Below, one piece after another: positions 1-10,900 of a stretch of DNA of 64,000 nucleotides; position 1 is the first letter of the stretch; every line of letters starts with the position of its first letter. The position numbers and the translations under genes are program-made. The notes beneath the pieces were generated by a model. The model was not told where the DNA came from. It saw only the letters and a list, made by a program, of their open reading frames with translations, and made no database searches. Source of the DNA: an uncultured Cohaesibacter sp. (GTDB lineage: Bacteria; Pseudomonadota; Alphaproteobacteria; Rhizobiales; Cohaesibacteraceae); the NCBI RefSeq assembly GCF_963678225.1, contig NZ_OY782764.1, forward strand, positions 2,485,001 through 2,549,000, written 5' to 3'.

Positions 1-2
1 TA

Positions 3-596
3 GACGAAGCGCTGCCCGCCGCCAAGAAGCCGATCAAGCAGAGGATGGGCGACCTCACCCCGCAAGAGCGTCCGGGGGATTTCGCGCAAGCCATGATGGA
101 CCTGGGAGCCAGCCTTTGCAGCCCCAAGAAACCGGCCTGTGCTCTTTGTCCCTTTACCGGTGCTTGCGCTGCCGAAGCCATTGGCGATATGGAGCGTTAT
201 CCGGTGAAAGCACCCAAGAAGGAAAAGCCGACCCGTCGCGGTGCGGCCTTTCTTATCCGGCGCGGCGATGGGGCTCTCTGGCTGATCAAGCGACCGGACA
301 AGGGTCTGCTGGCTTCCATGGCAGCCGTGCCAACCACCGACTGGTTTGACAAAAGGGCCGGTGAGGGATTCGACCCTGCAACCGCGCTTGAAAAGGCACC
401 TGACGGGCTCGCATTCAAAAAGAAGACGGGACAGGTGACCCATACCTTTACCCATTTCCATCTCTTGCTGGATATCTATGAAGCAGCAAGCGATGACGCG
501 AGGCCCACGCCAGAGGGGTGGTGGTCAACACCGCAAAGCATCAAGGGCGAAGCTCTGCCGACCATCTTTCGAAAGGTCGTGGAGTTTGTCCCATGA
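3..596 (+). CDS. mutY: A/G-specific adenine glycosylase MutY, C-terminal part (gene starts before the window)
   Basis: The reading frame is open from base 3, so the N-terminal catalytic helix-hairpin-helix part lies outside. MutY removes adenine mispaired with 8-oxoguanine in base excision repair. Visible are the family phrase RPGDFAQAMMDLGA and the iron-sulfur loop with spacing C-x6-C-x2-C-x5-C (CSPKKPACALCPFTGAC). A NUDIX-like 8-oxoG recognition domain follows (RRGAAFLIRRGDGALWLIKR, then a VTHTFTHFHL strand). The stop overlaps the ATG of the next gene (ATGA), which implies translational coupling. In related alphaproteobacteria mutY sits near dciA-like, dsbA and smc genes, all of which follow here. 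Identity is secure; only the 5' end is missing. Confidence 0.95.
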   Translation, partial: DEALPAAKKPIKQRMGDLTPQERPGDFAQAMMDLGASLCSPKKPACALCPFTGACAAEAIGDMERYPVKAPKKEKPTRRGAAFLIRRGDGALWLIKRPDKGLLASMAAVPTTDWFDKRAGEGFDPATALEKAPDGLAFKKKTGQVTHTFTHFHLLLDIYEAASDDARPTPEGWWSTPQSIKGEALPTIFRKVVEFVP

Positions 597-1066
597 TAAA
601 GGGAGCAAGGCAGTGTCAAGCAGATGATCCGGCGCTGGCCGATATTCTGGCTTTGATCCAGAGGAGCTTTGCCTATATGGACGGGCGCATCGATCCGCCC
701 AGCTCCATGCTGGCGCTGACCATCGCCGATATCGCCCGCCAATGTGAGAGCGGCGAGGTCTGGTCTATCGGTGCTCCGGTGAAAGCCTGCGTCTTTCTCA
801 CCAGAAAGCCCGATTGCCTTTATCTGGGTAAGCTGGCGGTTGCTTCTGAAGCACGCGGGCAGGGGCTTGGGAAGCAGCTGGTTGAGATTGCCGCGCAGAG
901 AGCGCTTGCGCTGGGCTATCACACACTGGAATTGCAAACCCGCATCGAACTGGTCGAAAATCATCAGATCTTCGCCGCCCTCGGCTTCATCAAAACCGCT
1001 GAGACTGCCCATCCGGGGTATGATCGCGTCACCTCCATCACCATGCGCAAATCAATCGGTGCCTGA
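593..1066 (+). CDS. GNAT-family N-acetyltransferase
   Basis: A 157-residue protein starting at the ATG inside the mutY stop overlap (ATGA). An earlier in-frame ATG at 518 lies within mutY and is less likely. The acetyl-CoA binding loop is SEARGQGLGKQLVE (R/Q-x-x-G-x-G/A type), preceded by a YLGKLAVASEA strand. The C-terminal region HQIFAALGFIKTAE is the usual beta6-beta7 GNAT ending. It probably transfers an acetyl group to a small molecule or protein amine in the cytoplasm; the substrate cannot be read from sequence. Co-translation with mutY is likely, but I see no functional tie to DNA repair. Confidence 0.85.
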   Translation: MIKGARQCQADDPALADILALIQRSFAYMDGRIDPPSSMLALTIADIARQCESGEVWSIGAPVKACVFLTRKPDCLYLGKLAVASEARGQGLGKQLVEIAAQRALALGYHTLELQTRIELVENHQIFAALGFIKTAETAHPGYDRVTSITMRKSIGA

Positions 1067-1144
1067 TGAGTAGCCCTGTTGGTCCTCTTTTAGCGGGGCG
1101 AATACCACGCTCTTCCGCCTTCCTGCCTGTTGAAAGGATCTTAT

Positions 1145-1495
1145 ATGACAGACCGTTTCGCCAAAACGCCCAAGCCGCCCTATTATGCCGTGATCTTCTC
1201 CAACCAGCTCAGGGATGAGCATGAAGGCTATGAAGCGATGGGCGATGCCATGTATAAACTCGCCCTTGAGCAGCCCGGTTGCCTGGGGGCAGAAAGCACC
1301 CGCGATGGTGCGCTTTTCGGCATCACCGTTTCTTACTGGAAAGATGAGCAAAGCATCCTTGAATGGAAGCGCAATGCCGAACATCTGGCCGCCCAGCGCC
1401 ACGGGATCAAGGATTGGTATGCCCATTACGAACTGCGCGTGGCTAAGATTGAGCGCGACTATTCCGGTCCGGAAGGCAGAGGCGAAGGGCTCTAG
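1145..1495 (+). CDS. Antibiotic biosynthesis monooxygenase (ABM) domain protein
   Basis: A 116-residue single-domain protein. The ATG at 1145 follows GAAAGG at a good distance; a TTG at 1130 is less likely. The pattern YYAVIFSNQLRDEHEGYEAM, a central ITVSYWKDEQSILEWKRNAEH and a HYELRVAKIERDY end fit the dimeric ferredoxin-like ABM/YgiN fold. Close homologues are usually annotated only as antibiotic biosynthesis monooxygenase, and many have no known substrate. The WKDEQSILEWK helix is typical of the heme- or quinone-acting branch, but nothing here proves a catalytic role. It stands alone, about 80 bases after the mutY-GNAT pair. Confidence 0.8.
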   Translation: MTDRFAKTPKPPYYAVIFSNQLRDEHEGYEAMGDAMYKLALEQPGCLGAESTRDGALFGITVSYWKDEQSILEWKRNAEHLAAQRHGIKDWYAHYELRVAKIERDYSGPEGRGEGL

Positions 1496-1572
1496 GGCTC
1501 ACCGATGCGCTGCTGCGTGGCTGTGAAAAATCCGTGGGATCGTACAAGCCGCAATTGTCTTTGGATTATTTT

Positions 1573-1586
1573 CTGACTAAAGTCAG
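1573..1586. promoter_or_regulatory. Perfect dyad, candidate MarR-type operator
   Basis: CTGACT-AA-AGTCAG is a perfect 6-bp inverted repeat with a 2-base spacer, 76 bases before the start of the MarR-GNAT fusion gene. MarR proteins usually bind short dyads in their own promoters, so autoregulation is a reasonable inference. No binding evidence exists in the sequence itself. Confidence 0.4.
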
Positions 1587-1661
1587 GTAAATTCAAATGC
1601 CTGATAAGGCTGCCCTCGCCAAGGGAGAGCCAGAAGATAAGTTAGCAAGGGAGTCATCAGG

Positions 1662-2537
1662 ATGCTGACAGATCCGGTTGCCCGCACACGCAGGTTTCAT
1701 CGCGCCGTCACCACGGAAGCAGGGGTGCTTGATGCATCCTTTTTGGGGAGAGGGCGCCCGCTGGGGCCTGCCCGCGTGCTCAACGCCATTGGTCGCGGGA
1801 TCACGGATATTGCTGAAATCCGAAATTATTTGCGGCTCGATTCCGGGCTGATGAGCCGTATTCTGCGCGGCTTGGAGGACGAAGGGTTGATCACCGTATC
1901 AGCCAGCGAAAGTGATGCCCGCCGTCGGATCGCCATGTTGACCAAGGTTGGCGAGGAGGAATTCGCCGCCTATGAGGCTCTCTCGGATAAGCAGGCCGCC
2001 GATATCGTGGCCCGCCATCCGCATCCGGAAGTGCTGCTGCAGGCCATGGATGTGGTGGCCACGGCACTTGGCTTCGAGCGCACGGTGATCGAGCGTGTTT
2101 CGCCGCTAGACCCTCGTGCTGTGGTATGCCTTGAAGCCTATTATGAAGAACTGGGACGGAAGCTGAAGAGCGGCTTCGACGTCAACCTCTCGGCCGATCC
2201 GGAAGCCTGCGACATGGAGCATCCGCGCGGCGCCTTCCTTTTGGCCATGCTGGATGGCATGCCCATCGGCTGCATTGGCCTTAAGGGAACAGACAAGGGC
2301 TATGCGGAGTTGAAGCGGCTCTGGATCGTCCCTTCGGCCCGTGGCATGGGGCTGGCCCAGCGCATGATGACCGAGGCGGAGAATGAGGCGAAAAGCCTTG
2401 GCATAAAATGTCTGCGGCTGGATACCAACAGCGTGCTCAGCGATGCCGTGGCCATGTATAACAAACTTGGCTGGACCGAGATTGAGCGCTTCAATGAAGA
2501 TCCCTATCCGGATCTGTTCTTTGAGAAGCGCATCTGA
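1662..2537 (+). CDS. MarR-type regulator fused to a GNAT acetyltransferase
   Basis: A 291-residue two-domain protein. Residues of about 1-130 form a MarR-like winged helix, with the phrases IGRGITDIAEIRNYLRLDSG and LMSRILRGLEDEGLI (recognition helix) and a wing containing ESDARRRIAMLT. Residues of about 140-291 form a GNAT domain with YAELKRLWIVPSARGMGLAQ (acetyl-CoA loop R-G-M-G-L-A) and a C-terminal AMYNKLGWTEIERFNEDPYP. This architecture is a recognised bifunctional family in proteobacteria. It presumably couples ligand sensing to acetylation, but the substrate is unknown. The gene is monocistronic, with a candidate dyad operator at 1573-1586. The start is the ATG at 1662 behind AAGGGAG. 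Confidence 0.88.
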   Translation: MLTDPVARTRRFHRAVTTEAGVLDASFLGRGRPLGPARVLNAIGRGITDIAEIRNYLRLDSGLMSRILRGLEDEGLITVSASESDARRRIAMLTKVGEEEFAAYEALSDKQAADIVARHPHPEVLLQAMDVVATALGFERTVIERVSPLDPRAVVCLEAYYEELGRKLKSGFDVNLSADPEACDMEHPRGAFLLAMLDGMPIGCIGLKGTDKGYAELKRLWIVPSARGMGLAQRMMTEAENEAKSLGIKCLRLDTNSVLSDAVAMYNKLGWTEIERFNEDPYPDLFFEKRI

Positions 2538-2557
2538 CAGCCCCCAATAAACCACAA

Positions 2558-2584
2558 ATAAAAAGGCGACCATCGGGTCGCCTT
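2558..2584 (-). terminator. Intrinsic terminator of ccrM
   Basis: AAGGCGACC (2563-2571) pairs perfectly with GGTCGCCTT (2576-2584) around a 4-base loop. Read on the minus strand the stem is followed by TTTTTATTTG, so it best serves ccrM about 180 bases upstream. The plus-strand exit has no T-run, though the hairpin may also protect the 3' end of the MarR-GNAT transcript. Confidence 0.7.
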
Positions 2585-2764
2585 CAGGTGGGTGAAATGT
2601 CTGAGGTCGCAATTGGGTCAGATCAAGCCGAGGTCACCTGCTACGCAAAACATCAGGCAGGCGACGGTGGGGCTTGAATGGATTTCACCGAAAAACCGGA
2701 ACTTCGAACATCTCCTTGGTTAAACTCGACGGGCAGCTGAAAAGCCGCCTGTTACGCAGCGCCC

Positions 2765-4497
<1,733 letters not shown>

Positions 4498-5046
4498 ATG
4501 AAGAAGAAACAAGACAGCAAAAGCAGTGCCGTTGATACGCGGCTGCAAAAGACTGCCCAGACAGGCTTCCGCAAAAAGGGAGCGGTGCAACTGCGCGACG
4601 TTATAGGGTCAACCCTGACGCCGCTTTGCCGCAAACAGGGCTTTGCCTCCTCTGATATTCTGCGCTTCTGGGGCGAAATCGTCGGACCGCAATTTGCCGA
4701 ATGCACCGAGCCTGAGCGCATTCGCTGGCCACGTCGCGATGAAGCGCAAGGCTTCAAACCCGGTACGCTGGTTCTGCATTGCGAAGGAGCTCAGTCGGTT
4801 TTTCTGCAGCATGAACAGGCAACCATAATCCAGCGCGTCAACGCCTATTTCGGCTATCCGGCGATTGATCGAATCCAGATATTGCAGCGCCCGGTCAATG
4901 CCAAAACTCCAAAGCGCCCGGACCCGCTCCGCCCCCTGACCCTTACGGAAGCCGATGCGCTCGAGCATCAGATCGAAGGGGTCAAGGATGACAAGATGGC
5001 AGAAGCTTTGCGTCGTCTCGGCCACGCAGTGCTGGCGCGCAACTAG
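4498..5046 (+). CDS. DUF721 (DciA-like) protein
   Basis: A 182-residue protein with a basic, low-complexity start (MKKKQDSKSS) followed by the DUF721 core. Core phrases are LRDVIGSTLTPLCRKQGFAS, ILRFWGEIVGPQFAECTEPE, GTLVLHCEGAQSVFLQHEQ and an IIQRVNAYFGYPAIDRIQIL end. The DUF721 family includes DciA, the helicase loader used by bacteria without DnaC. In alphaproteobacteria the domain sits beside mutY, dsbA and smc, as roughly here. A role in loading DnaB at replication forks is inferred from the family and has not been shown for this branch. The C-terminal ~40 residues are Pro/Lys rich and then helical. Confidence 0.82.
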   Translation: MKKKQDSKSSAVDTRLQKTAQTGFRKKGAVQLRDVIGSTLTPLCRKQGFASSDILRFWGEIVGPQFAECTEPERIRWPRRDEAQGFKPGTLVLHCEGAQSVFLQHEQATIIQRVNAYFGYPAIDRIQILQRPVNAKTPKRPDPLRPLTLTEADALEHQIEGVKDDKMAEALRRLGHAVLARN

Positions 5047-5137
5047 GCACGCCAGAAGCCCGCGACCCACTTAAGACGACCTTGTGTTTCTGGTTTGGAG
5101 CGATTACCTTGCGCGATAACCAATTCAGGAATACATC

Positions 5138-5575
5138 ATGACCGATATCATGCCTCTCGACAGGCAACTCTGCTTCTCGCTCTATTCGGCCTCTCTGGCC
5201 ATGACCCAGCTTTACAAGCCTTTGCTGGAGCCGCTCGGGCTGACCTATCCGCAATATCTGATCATGTTGATCCTGTGGGAGCATGATGGAGTGAGCCTGA
5301 AGGACATCGGGACAAAGCTTGGCCAGAAGTCGGGCGCCTTGACTCCTGTGCTCAAGCGCCTTGAACAGGATGGACTGGTCCAACGCGTCCGTGATGAAAA
5401 GGATGAGCGTGCCCTCAACATCCGACTGACGGAGAAGGGCAAGGAGCTGCGTATCGAGGCTGCCAAGGTTGGCCCCTGTGTGGCCGAAGCCTGCGGCATG
5501 CCGATTCCGGAGCTTGTGGAGCTGAAGGCAAAGCTGGAAGTCTTGCGCAAAAATCTGCTGAAAGCCCAAAACTAG
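5138..5575 (+). CDS. ohrR: Organic hydroperoxide regulator OhrR (MarR family)
   Basis: A 145-residue MarR-family repressor. The N-terminal LDRQLCFSLYSAS contains the conserved peroxide-sensing cysteine (Cys12 here; the matching residue in OhrR is oxidised by organic peroxides). The winged helix follows with LTYPQYLIMLILWEHDGVS, the recognition helix KSGALTPVLKRLEQDGLV and the wing RDEKDERALNIRLTEKG. The next gene is ohr, its classical target. A second cysteine pair (Cys109 and Cys115 region, GPCVAEACGMP) could form the disulfide partner of a 2-Cys mechanism; this is inferred from position only. Confidence 0.92.
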   Translation: MTDIMPLDRQLCFSLYSASLAMTQLYKPLLEPLGLTYPQYLIMLILWEHDGVSLKDIGTKLGQKSGALTPVLKRLEQDGLVQRVRDEKDERALNIRLTEKGKELRIEAAKVGPCVAEACGMPIPELVELKAKLEVLRKNLLKAQN

Positions 5576-5632
5576 CCCGCCCCCCAATTTTCAGAAAAAG
5601 CCGATACCGTCTGGCTTAGACCTATGTGCTAC

Positions 5633-5661
5633 TTGAAAATAATTATCGCAATAACTAAATT
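5633..5661 (+). promoter_or_regulatory. Candidate ohr promoter with internal OhrR operator
   Basis: TTGAAA (5633-5638), a 17-base spacer and TAAATT (5656-5661) resemble a sigma-70 promoter 53 bases before ohr. The spacer contains the dyad TTAT-CGCA-ATAA (5643-5654), placed where a repressor would block RNA polymerase. OhrR operators in other bacteria are AT-rich dyads, so this is the best candidate. It was not tested against a motif model. Confidence 0.45.
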
Positions 5662-5713
5662 GAGGGCGTCTGACCGATGAATTGCGACACAAACCATAGG
5701 AGAGGAAACAGCT

Positions 5714-6133
5714 ATGAAAGTTCTTTACAGCACCAGCGCAACAGCCACCGGAGGCCGTGAAGGCTCCGCCAAATCTGAAGATGGCCTGCTCAACGTTACC
5801 CTTGTCACACCAAAAGAGCTTGGCGGTGCAGGCGGTAACGGCACCAACCCCGAGCAGATGTTTGCAGCGGGCTATGCAGCCTGTTTTCTCAGCGCCGTAA
5901 AACTGATCGCCTCACAGGAGAAGGTGACGTTGACAGATCCGACCATCACTGCCGAAGTCGGTATCGGTAACAACGATAAGGGTGAAGGTTTCGCTCTGAA
6001 AGTGGATCTGGTTGCAGATCTCAAGGGCGTCGACGCGGAAACGGCCACCAAGCTGGTCGAGAAGGCTCATCAGGTCTGCCCATATTCCAACGCCACGCGC
6101 AACAATATCGAAGTAAGCGTTGCGGCCAAATAG
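5714..6133 (+). CDS. ohr: Organic hydroperoxide resistance protein Ohr (OsmC/Ohr family)
   Basis: A 139-residue thiol peroxidase that reduces organic and lipid hydroperoxides, usually with lipoylated proteins as electron donors. Both catalytic cysteines are visible: Cys57 in GYAACFLSAVK and Cys122 in HQVCPYSNATRNN. The conserved early Arg lies in GGREGSAKS, and TNPEQMFAAGYAACF is the family signature. The start follows an excellent ribosome site (AGGAGAGGAA). It lies 138 bases after ohrR on the same strand with its own promoter candidate. Length is normal for Ohr. The protein is cytoplasmic. Confidence 0.95.
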   Translation: MKVLYSTSATATGGREGSAKSEDGLLNVTLVTPKELGGAGGNGTNPEQMFAAGYAACFLSAVKLIASQEKVTLTDPTITAEVGIGNNDKGEGFALKVDLVADLKGVDAETATKLVEKAHQVCPYSNATRNNIEVSVAAK

Positions 6134-6180
6134 CAAGCGCAGCCTGCTTGGAATACAAAAAGACCAATAATAATGACCTG

Positions 6181-6217
6181 ACAAGAGGTGCGTCATACAA
6201 GGCGCGCCTTTTCTTGT
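6181..6217 (+). terminator. Intrinsic terminator of ohr
   Basis: AGGTGCG (6186-6192) pairs with CGCGCCT (6203-6209) with one G-T wobble, and ACAAG/CTTGT extends the stem base. The stem is followed by TTTCTT. It sits about 50 bases past the ohr stop. Confidence 0.5.
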
Positions 6218-6327
6218 AATGCAGACTGTTTACTTTCCCTCTAAGTAGTACCATCTATTCTATTGAGGGCAGCAATTGAAATCATCACGCCAAAGAAGCG
6301 AGGCCCAGCAAAAAGGGGAAACCATCA

Positions 6328-6954
6328 ATGCCGACGTCGGAGCAGTTTTGGGACAAGATGGCCAGCGATTACGCCGCCAAGCCCATCAAGAATATGGATG
6401 CCTATTCAAAGACGCTTGAGCGCACGCGCCTTTATCTTCATCCCGATGACGCTGTTCTGGAGCTTGGCTGTGGATCTGGCTCGACTGCCTTGCTCCTGTC
6501 CAGTCATGTGGGCCATATCTGGGCCAGCGATCTGTCGTCCCGTCTGGTGGAAATAGGCAGGGAAAAGGCCAAAGAGCAAAAGGTGGAGAATGTCGACTTC
6601 GTGCATGCGGACATGTATGACGAAGCGTTGGCCGCCAATGCCCCCTATGACTGCATCTGGGCTTTTAACTTCATGCATCTGCTGGAAGATATTCCCGCCG
6701 GCATCAAGCATATGAACCAGCTGTTGAAGCCCGGTGGTGTGCTTATCTCCAAAACGGGGTGTCTTGCCGGACGTTATAGTCTGCTGCGTATCCCTATTAC
6801 GATCATGCAATGGCTGGGCAAGGCTCCCCATGTGAGCTATATTTCAGCTGCACGCCTTGAGGCGGTAATGGTGGACCAGGGCTTCGAGATTCTGGAGTCT
6901 TGCACCTTCCCCAAAGCAGCGGAAACGCGCTTCATTGTAGCGCGTAAACTATAG
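6328..6954 (+). CDS. Class I SAM-dependent methyltransferase
   Basis: A 208-residue methyltransferase of the Methyltransf_11/25 type. Motif I is AVLELGCGSGSTALLL, the acidic strand-2 end is WASDLSSRLVEIG, the motif II region is NVDFVHADMYDE, and motif IV/post-I is YDCIWAFNFMHLLED. LLKPGGVLISKTGCL is the usual beta5 phrase. The substrate is not identifiable. Homologues with an IMQWLGKAPHVSYIS stretch are often annotated simply as class I methyltransferases. The gene is monocistronic between ohr and the dsbA-like gene, with AGGGGAAA as ribosome site. Confidence 0.85.
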   Translation: MPTSEQFWDKMASDYAAKPIKNMDAYSKTLERTRLYLHPDDAVLELGCGSGSTALLLSSHVGHIWASDLSSRLVEIGREKAKEQKVENVDFVHADMYDEALAANAPYDCIWAFNFMHLLEDIPAGIKHMNQLLKPGGVLISKTGCLAGRYSLLRIPITIMQWLGKAPHVSYISAARLEAVMVDQGFEILESCTFPKAAETRFIVARKL

Positions 6955-7146
6955 AGTTTATTGGCAATTTTCGAAATGTTGAAAATTACAAATTTGTAAC
7001 GAACGGCATTTTGTCGCGCCTTGCCCTCTCATCGCCAAAATGTGATTGGATAGGGTATCTCAGTAACAGGACTGCCGGGGCATTCTCGCTATGATGCTGG
7101 CAAATGTCCCCAACGACCAAAAACGCAACCCTTAAGGAAATAAATC

Positions 7147-7803
7147 ATGGCTTTGAACCGTAGAGAATTTCTGATCACCGGCGCAAAAGCAACCGCAGGC
7201 TTCGTTGCCCTGGCAGGACTTCCCCTTGCAATGGCCGCGCCCGCAGCCGCTGAATCCTACCCTCTGGCAGAAATGCTCAAGAAACCGGGCGATCTGGAAG
7301 AGATTGCCGTAGGACAGGAAGATGCACCGATCACGGTGATCGAATATTTCTCGATGACCTGCAGTCACTGCGCCCATTTCCACGGCACAACCTACAAATA
7401 TCTCAAAGAAAACTATATCGACACCGGCAAGATGCGCTTCATCCTGCGTGAGTTCCCGCTTGATCCGCTGGCAACCGCAGGTGCCATGCTGGCCCGCCGC
7501 ACGCCCGGTGGCAAGGCAACGGCCATGATTGATCTGTTGCTCAGTCAGCAGCGCAACTGGGCCTTCACCGATGATCCTGTAGGCAACCTTCAGCGTTTTG
7601 CCAAATTGGCCGGTTTTTCACAGGAAAGCTTCGAGAAAGCCGTTTCTGACGATAAATTGCTGGACGACATCGAAGCAGTACGTGAACGTGGACAGAAAGA
7701 ATTCGGAATCAATTCAACGCCAACCTTCTTTGTGAATGGTGAAAAGCATATCGGAGCCCTGTCGAGTGACGAATTCGACAAGATTTTGGAGCCATTGCTG
7801 TAA
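7147..7803 (+). CDS. DsbA-family periplasmic thiol:disulfide oxidoreductase with Tat-like signal
   Basis: A 218-residue exported thioredoxin-fold protein. The signal has a twin-arginine motif (LNRREFLITGAK) and a hydrophobic core ending near AAPAAAES, so Tat export is likely. The active site is CSHC (Cys72 and Cys75, in FSMTCSHCAHFH). The cis-proline loop is STPTFFVNGEK, the hallmark of the DsbA/DsbG branch. It would introduce or shuffle disulfides in the periplasm. It lies directly upstream of smc, the usual arrangement in Rhizobiales, with no evident functional link to chromosome segregation. Confidence 0.9.
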   Translation: MALNRREFLITGAKATAGFVALAGLPLAMAAPAAAESYPLAEMLKKPGDLEEIAVGQEDAPITVIEYFSMTCSHCAHFHGTTYKYLKENYIDTGKMRFILREFPLDPLATAGAMLARRTPGGKATAMIDLLLSQQRNWAFTDDPVGNLQRFAKLAGFSQESFEKAVSDDKLLDDIEAVRERGQKEFGINSTPTFFVNGEKHIGALSSDEFDKILEPLL

Positions 7804-7953
7804 TTTGATATCCGTTGGCGGGGAATCCCCCGCCGACCCTTTCAGGGCGCCTGCCTTTTCCCCTTTCATGCTGAGCATGCTGGGGCAAGGGCAGCGCCCT
7901 TTTGCGTTGAACAGTCTGTCGTTCCCCTTCGCCGTCCTTCAGGGGGCTCGGCG

Positions 7954-10900
7954 ATGAAATTCACCAAGCTGCGCCTATTGGGCTTCAAATCCTTCGTGGA
8001 GCCGATGGATTTTATTATCGAGACGGGGCTCACCGGCGTCGTCGGGCCCAATGGTTGCGGCAAGTCCAATCTGGTGGAATCTCTGCGCTGGGTGATGGGC
8101 GAGAACAGCTACAAGAATATGCGCGCCTCCGGCATGGATGACGTCATCTTTGCTGGCTCCACCAACCGACCGGCCCGCAACACCGCCGAGGTGACCGTTC
8201 ATCTCGACAACAGCGATCGCACCGCACCTGCCGGTTTCAACGATAGCGACGAGCTGGAAATATCGCGCCGCATCGAGCGCGAGAATGGTTCCAATTATCG
8301 CATCAATGGCAAGGATGCGCGCGCGCGCGACATCCAGCTGCTGTTTGCCGATGCCTCCACAGGCTCCCGCTCGCCGTCGATGGTGGGGCAGGGGCGCATT
8401 GGCGAGATCATCAGCCAGAAGCCGACACAGCGCCGTGGCCTCTTGGAAGAAGCTGCAGGCATTTCCGGCCTGCATAGTCGCCGTCATGAAGCGGAACTGC
8501 GTCTGAAGGCCGCTGAAGCCAATCTGGAGCGCCTTGAGGACATCATGGCGCAAATATCGACCCAGCTTGAGGGCCTCAAGCGTCAGGCCCGTCAAGCCAG
8601 CCGTTATCGCAATCTTTCCTCCGACATCCGCGCAACAGAAGCAACGCTCTATCATCTGCGCTGGCAGGAAATATTGGCCGAAGAGGAAAAAGCAAAGGAA
8701 GCCCTGCGTCTGGCCGATCTGAAGGTCGCCGAGGCGACCACGGCCCAGTCTGCGGCCGCACGCGAAGAAGCCGTGGTCAATCATGCCCTACCGGCCCTGC
8801 GCGATGAATCCGCAGCCAAAGCCGCATCTTTGCAGCGCCTGACATTGGCGGCCCGCGAACTCGACAACGAGGAAAAGCGCGTTGAAGAAAAACTCGCCGA
8901 CCTCGCCCGTCGCATTGAGCAGCTCAAGGCCGACAAACTGCGCGAAAAGCAAATGCTTGACGAGAATGCGGATCTGCTCAAGACCCTCGATGACGAGCGG
9001 GCGGAGCTGACCGCCGAGGATGAGGGCGCAGCCAAGACACAAGAAGCTGCAGATGAAGCGCTCAAAAAGGCCGAAGAGGATCTGGCCAAGGCGGAGGGTG
9101 TTGCCAGCGACTGGACCTCCCGTCTGGCCGAAGCCGAAGGCTCTGCGCGGCAATTGCAGCAGGCAACGGAAGCCGCAAGAGGGCGTCTGGCGCGCTTGTC
9201 CAGCCAGAAGGCCCAGAGTGAGCGTGATCTGGATCGCGTCAACGAACAATTGGACAAGGATACCGGGCTGGATGACTTGCGCGAGCAGGTGGAAAGCGCT
9301 TCCGAAGTGTTGGCGATCCTTGAAGAGGAGACGGAAGCCGCCACCAGCGCCGTTGCTGACGCACGCGAGGCAGAAACCACTGCCCGTCGTGCGCGTGCTG
9401 AAGCTGAAAGCGCCTTTAACCGGCTCGACACCGAAGCCCGTACGCTGGCCAAGATCGTCGAGGGCGGGCAGGACAAACGCTATCCGCCAGTGCTTGATAG
9501 TCTCAAGGTGGATGCTGGCTACGAGGTGGCGCTCGCCTCCGCGCTCGGCGAAGATCTTGATGCACCGCTTGATGCAGCCGCACCGCGTCATTGGGGTGAG
9601 ATGGGGGGCGACGTTGAAGATCCGGCCATGCCGCATGATCTGCCTTGCCTGAGCGCCTATGTGTCCGGCCCCGAACGCCTGACCCGCCGCCTTGATCAGA
9701 TCGGGATTGTTGATGCCAGCCTTGGTGCTGACTTGCAGAAACACCTGAAGCCGGGCCAACGACTGGTCAGCCGCGAAGGCGATTTGTGGCGTTGGGATGG
9801 TCTGGTCATCCGCGCCGGAGCGCCCACGCCCGCAGCCCAGCGCCTTGAACAGCGCAATCGCCTTGAAGAGTTGGAAGGCCGTCTGGACGAAGCTGAGGAG
9901 CGCCTCAATGATGCACGCAATGCCTTTGAGGAACAGCGCACCATCGCCTCGGATATGGCGCGGGAAGAACAAACCAAGCGCAATCGCTGGCGAGATGCCC
10001 AGAAACGCCTTTCGTCCCTGCGTGACAACCTGGCCAAAGCCGAGCGCGACGCCAACCAGATATTGGCGCGCAAGGCGACGCTGGAAGCCACCATCGGCCG
10101 GTTGACTGAGGAAGAGGGCGAGGCAAGGAGCGCCTTCGAAGATGCCGAGAAGCAGCAGAAGGATTTGCCTGCCATCGATCATCTCCAGCGTGAGCGGGAC
10201 AATGCTCGGCTGATCCAGAGTGAAAAACGCAGCTTGCTGACCGAGGCGCGGGCCAAGGCTGATAGTCTTGTGCGCGATGCTATCATGCGTGCCAAGCGGC
10301 TGGCCGCAATCGAGCGCGAGCGCTCAAGTTGGGTGTCCCGCGCAGAAAATGCCGACGCCCAGATCGCCACACTCGATGCCCGTTTGTCCGAGACCGAAAA
10401 GGAGAGGGAGCAGCTCACGGACACTCCGGATGAGATCGCCATCAGGCGCCGCACCCTTTTGTCTGAAATCGCCAAGGCCGAGGAGGCGCAGAAGGAAGCG
10501 GGAGACAAGCTCACCGAGGCAGAGCGCACCGCTCTCGAGGCAGGTGTGGCCGCCAAGAGCGCCATGGAAGCCCTGAGCTCGACCCGCGAAGAACGCAGCC
10601 GTGCCGACGAACGCATCAATGGCATCAAGGCTCGCAAGGACGAACTGACCCGCCAGATCGACGATGCCATGGATTGTGCCCCCGCCGCCACCTTTGGCCT
10701 GTCTGGCCTCAAGAAAGATGCGCCGCTTCCCGCCATGGCATCGGTTGAAGGGCGGCTGGAGCGCCTAAAGAATGAACGAGAGCGGCTCGGTGGCGTCAAC
10801 TTGCGTGCCGACGAAGAGGCGGGCGAGATTTCCGAACAGCTCGTCACCATGGAAACCGAGCGGGACGATCTGATTGAAGCCATCAAGAAGCTGCGTACGG

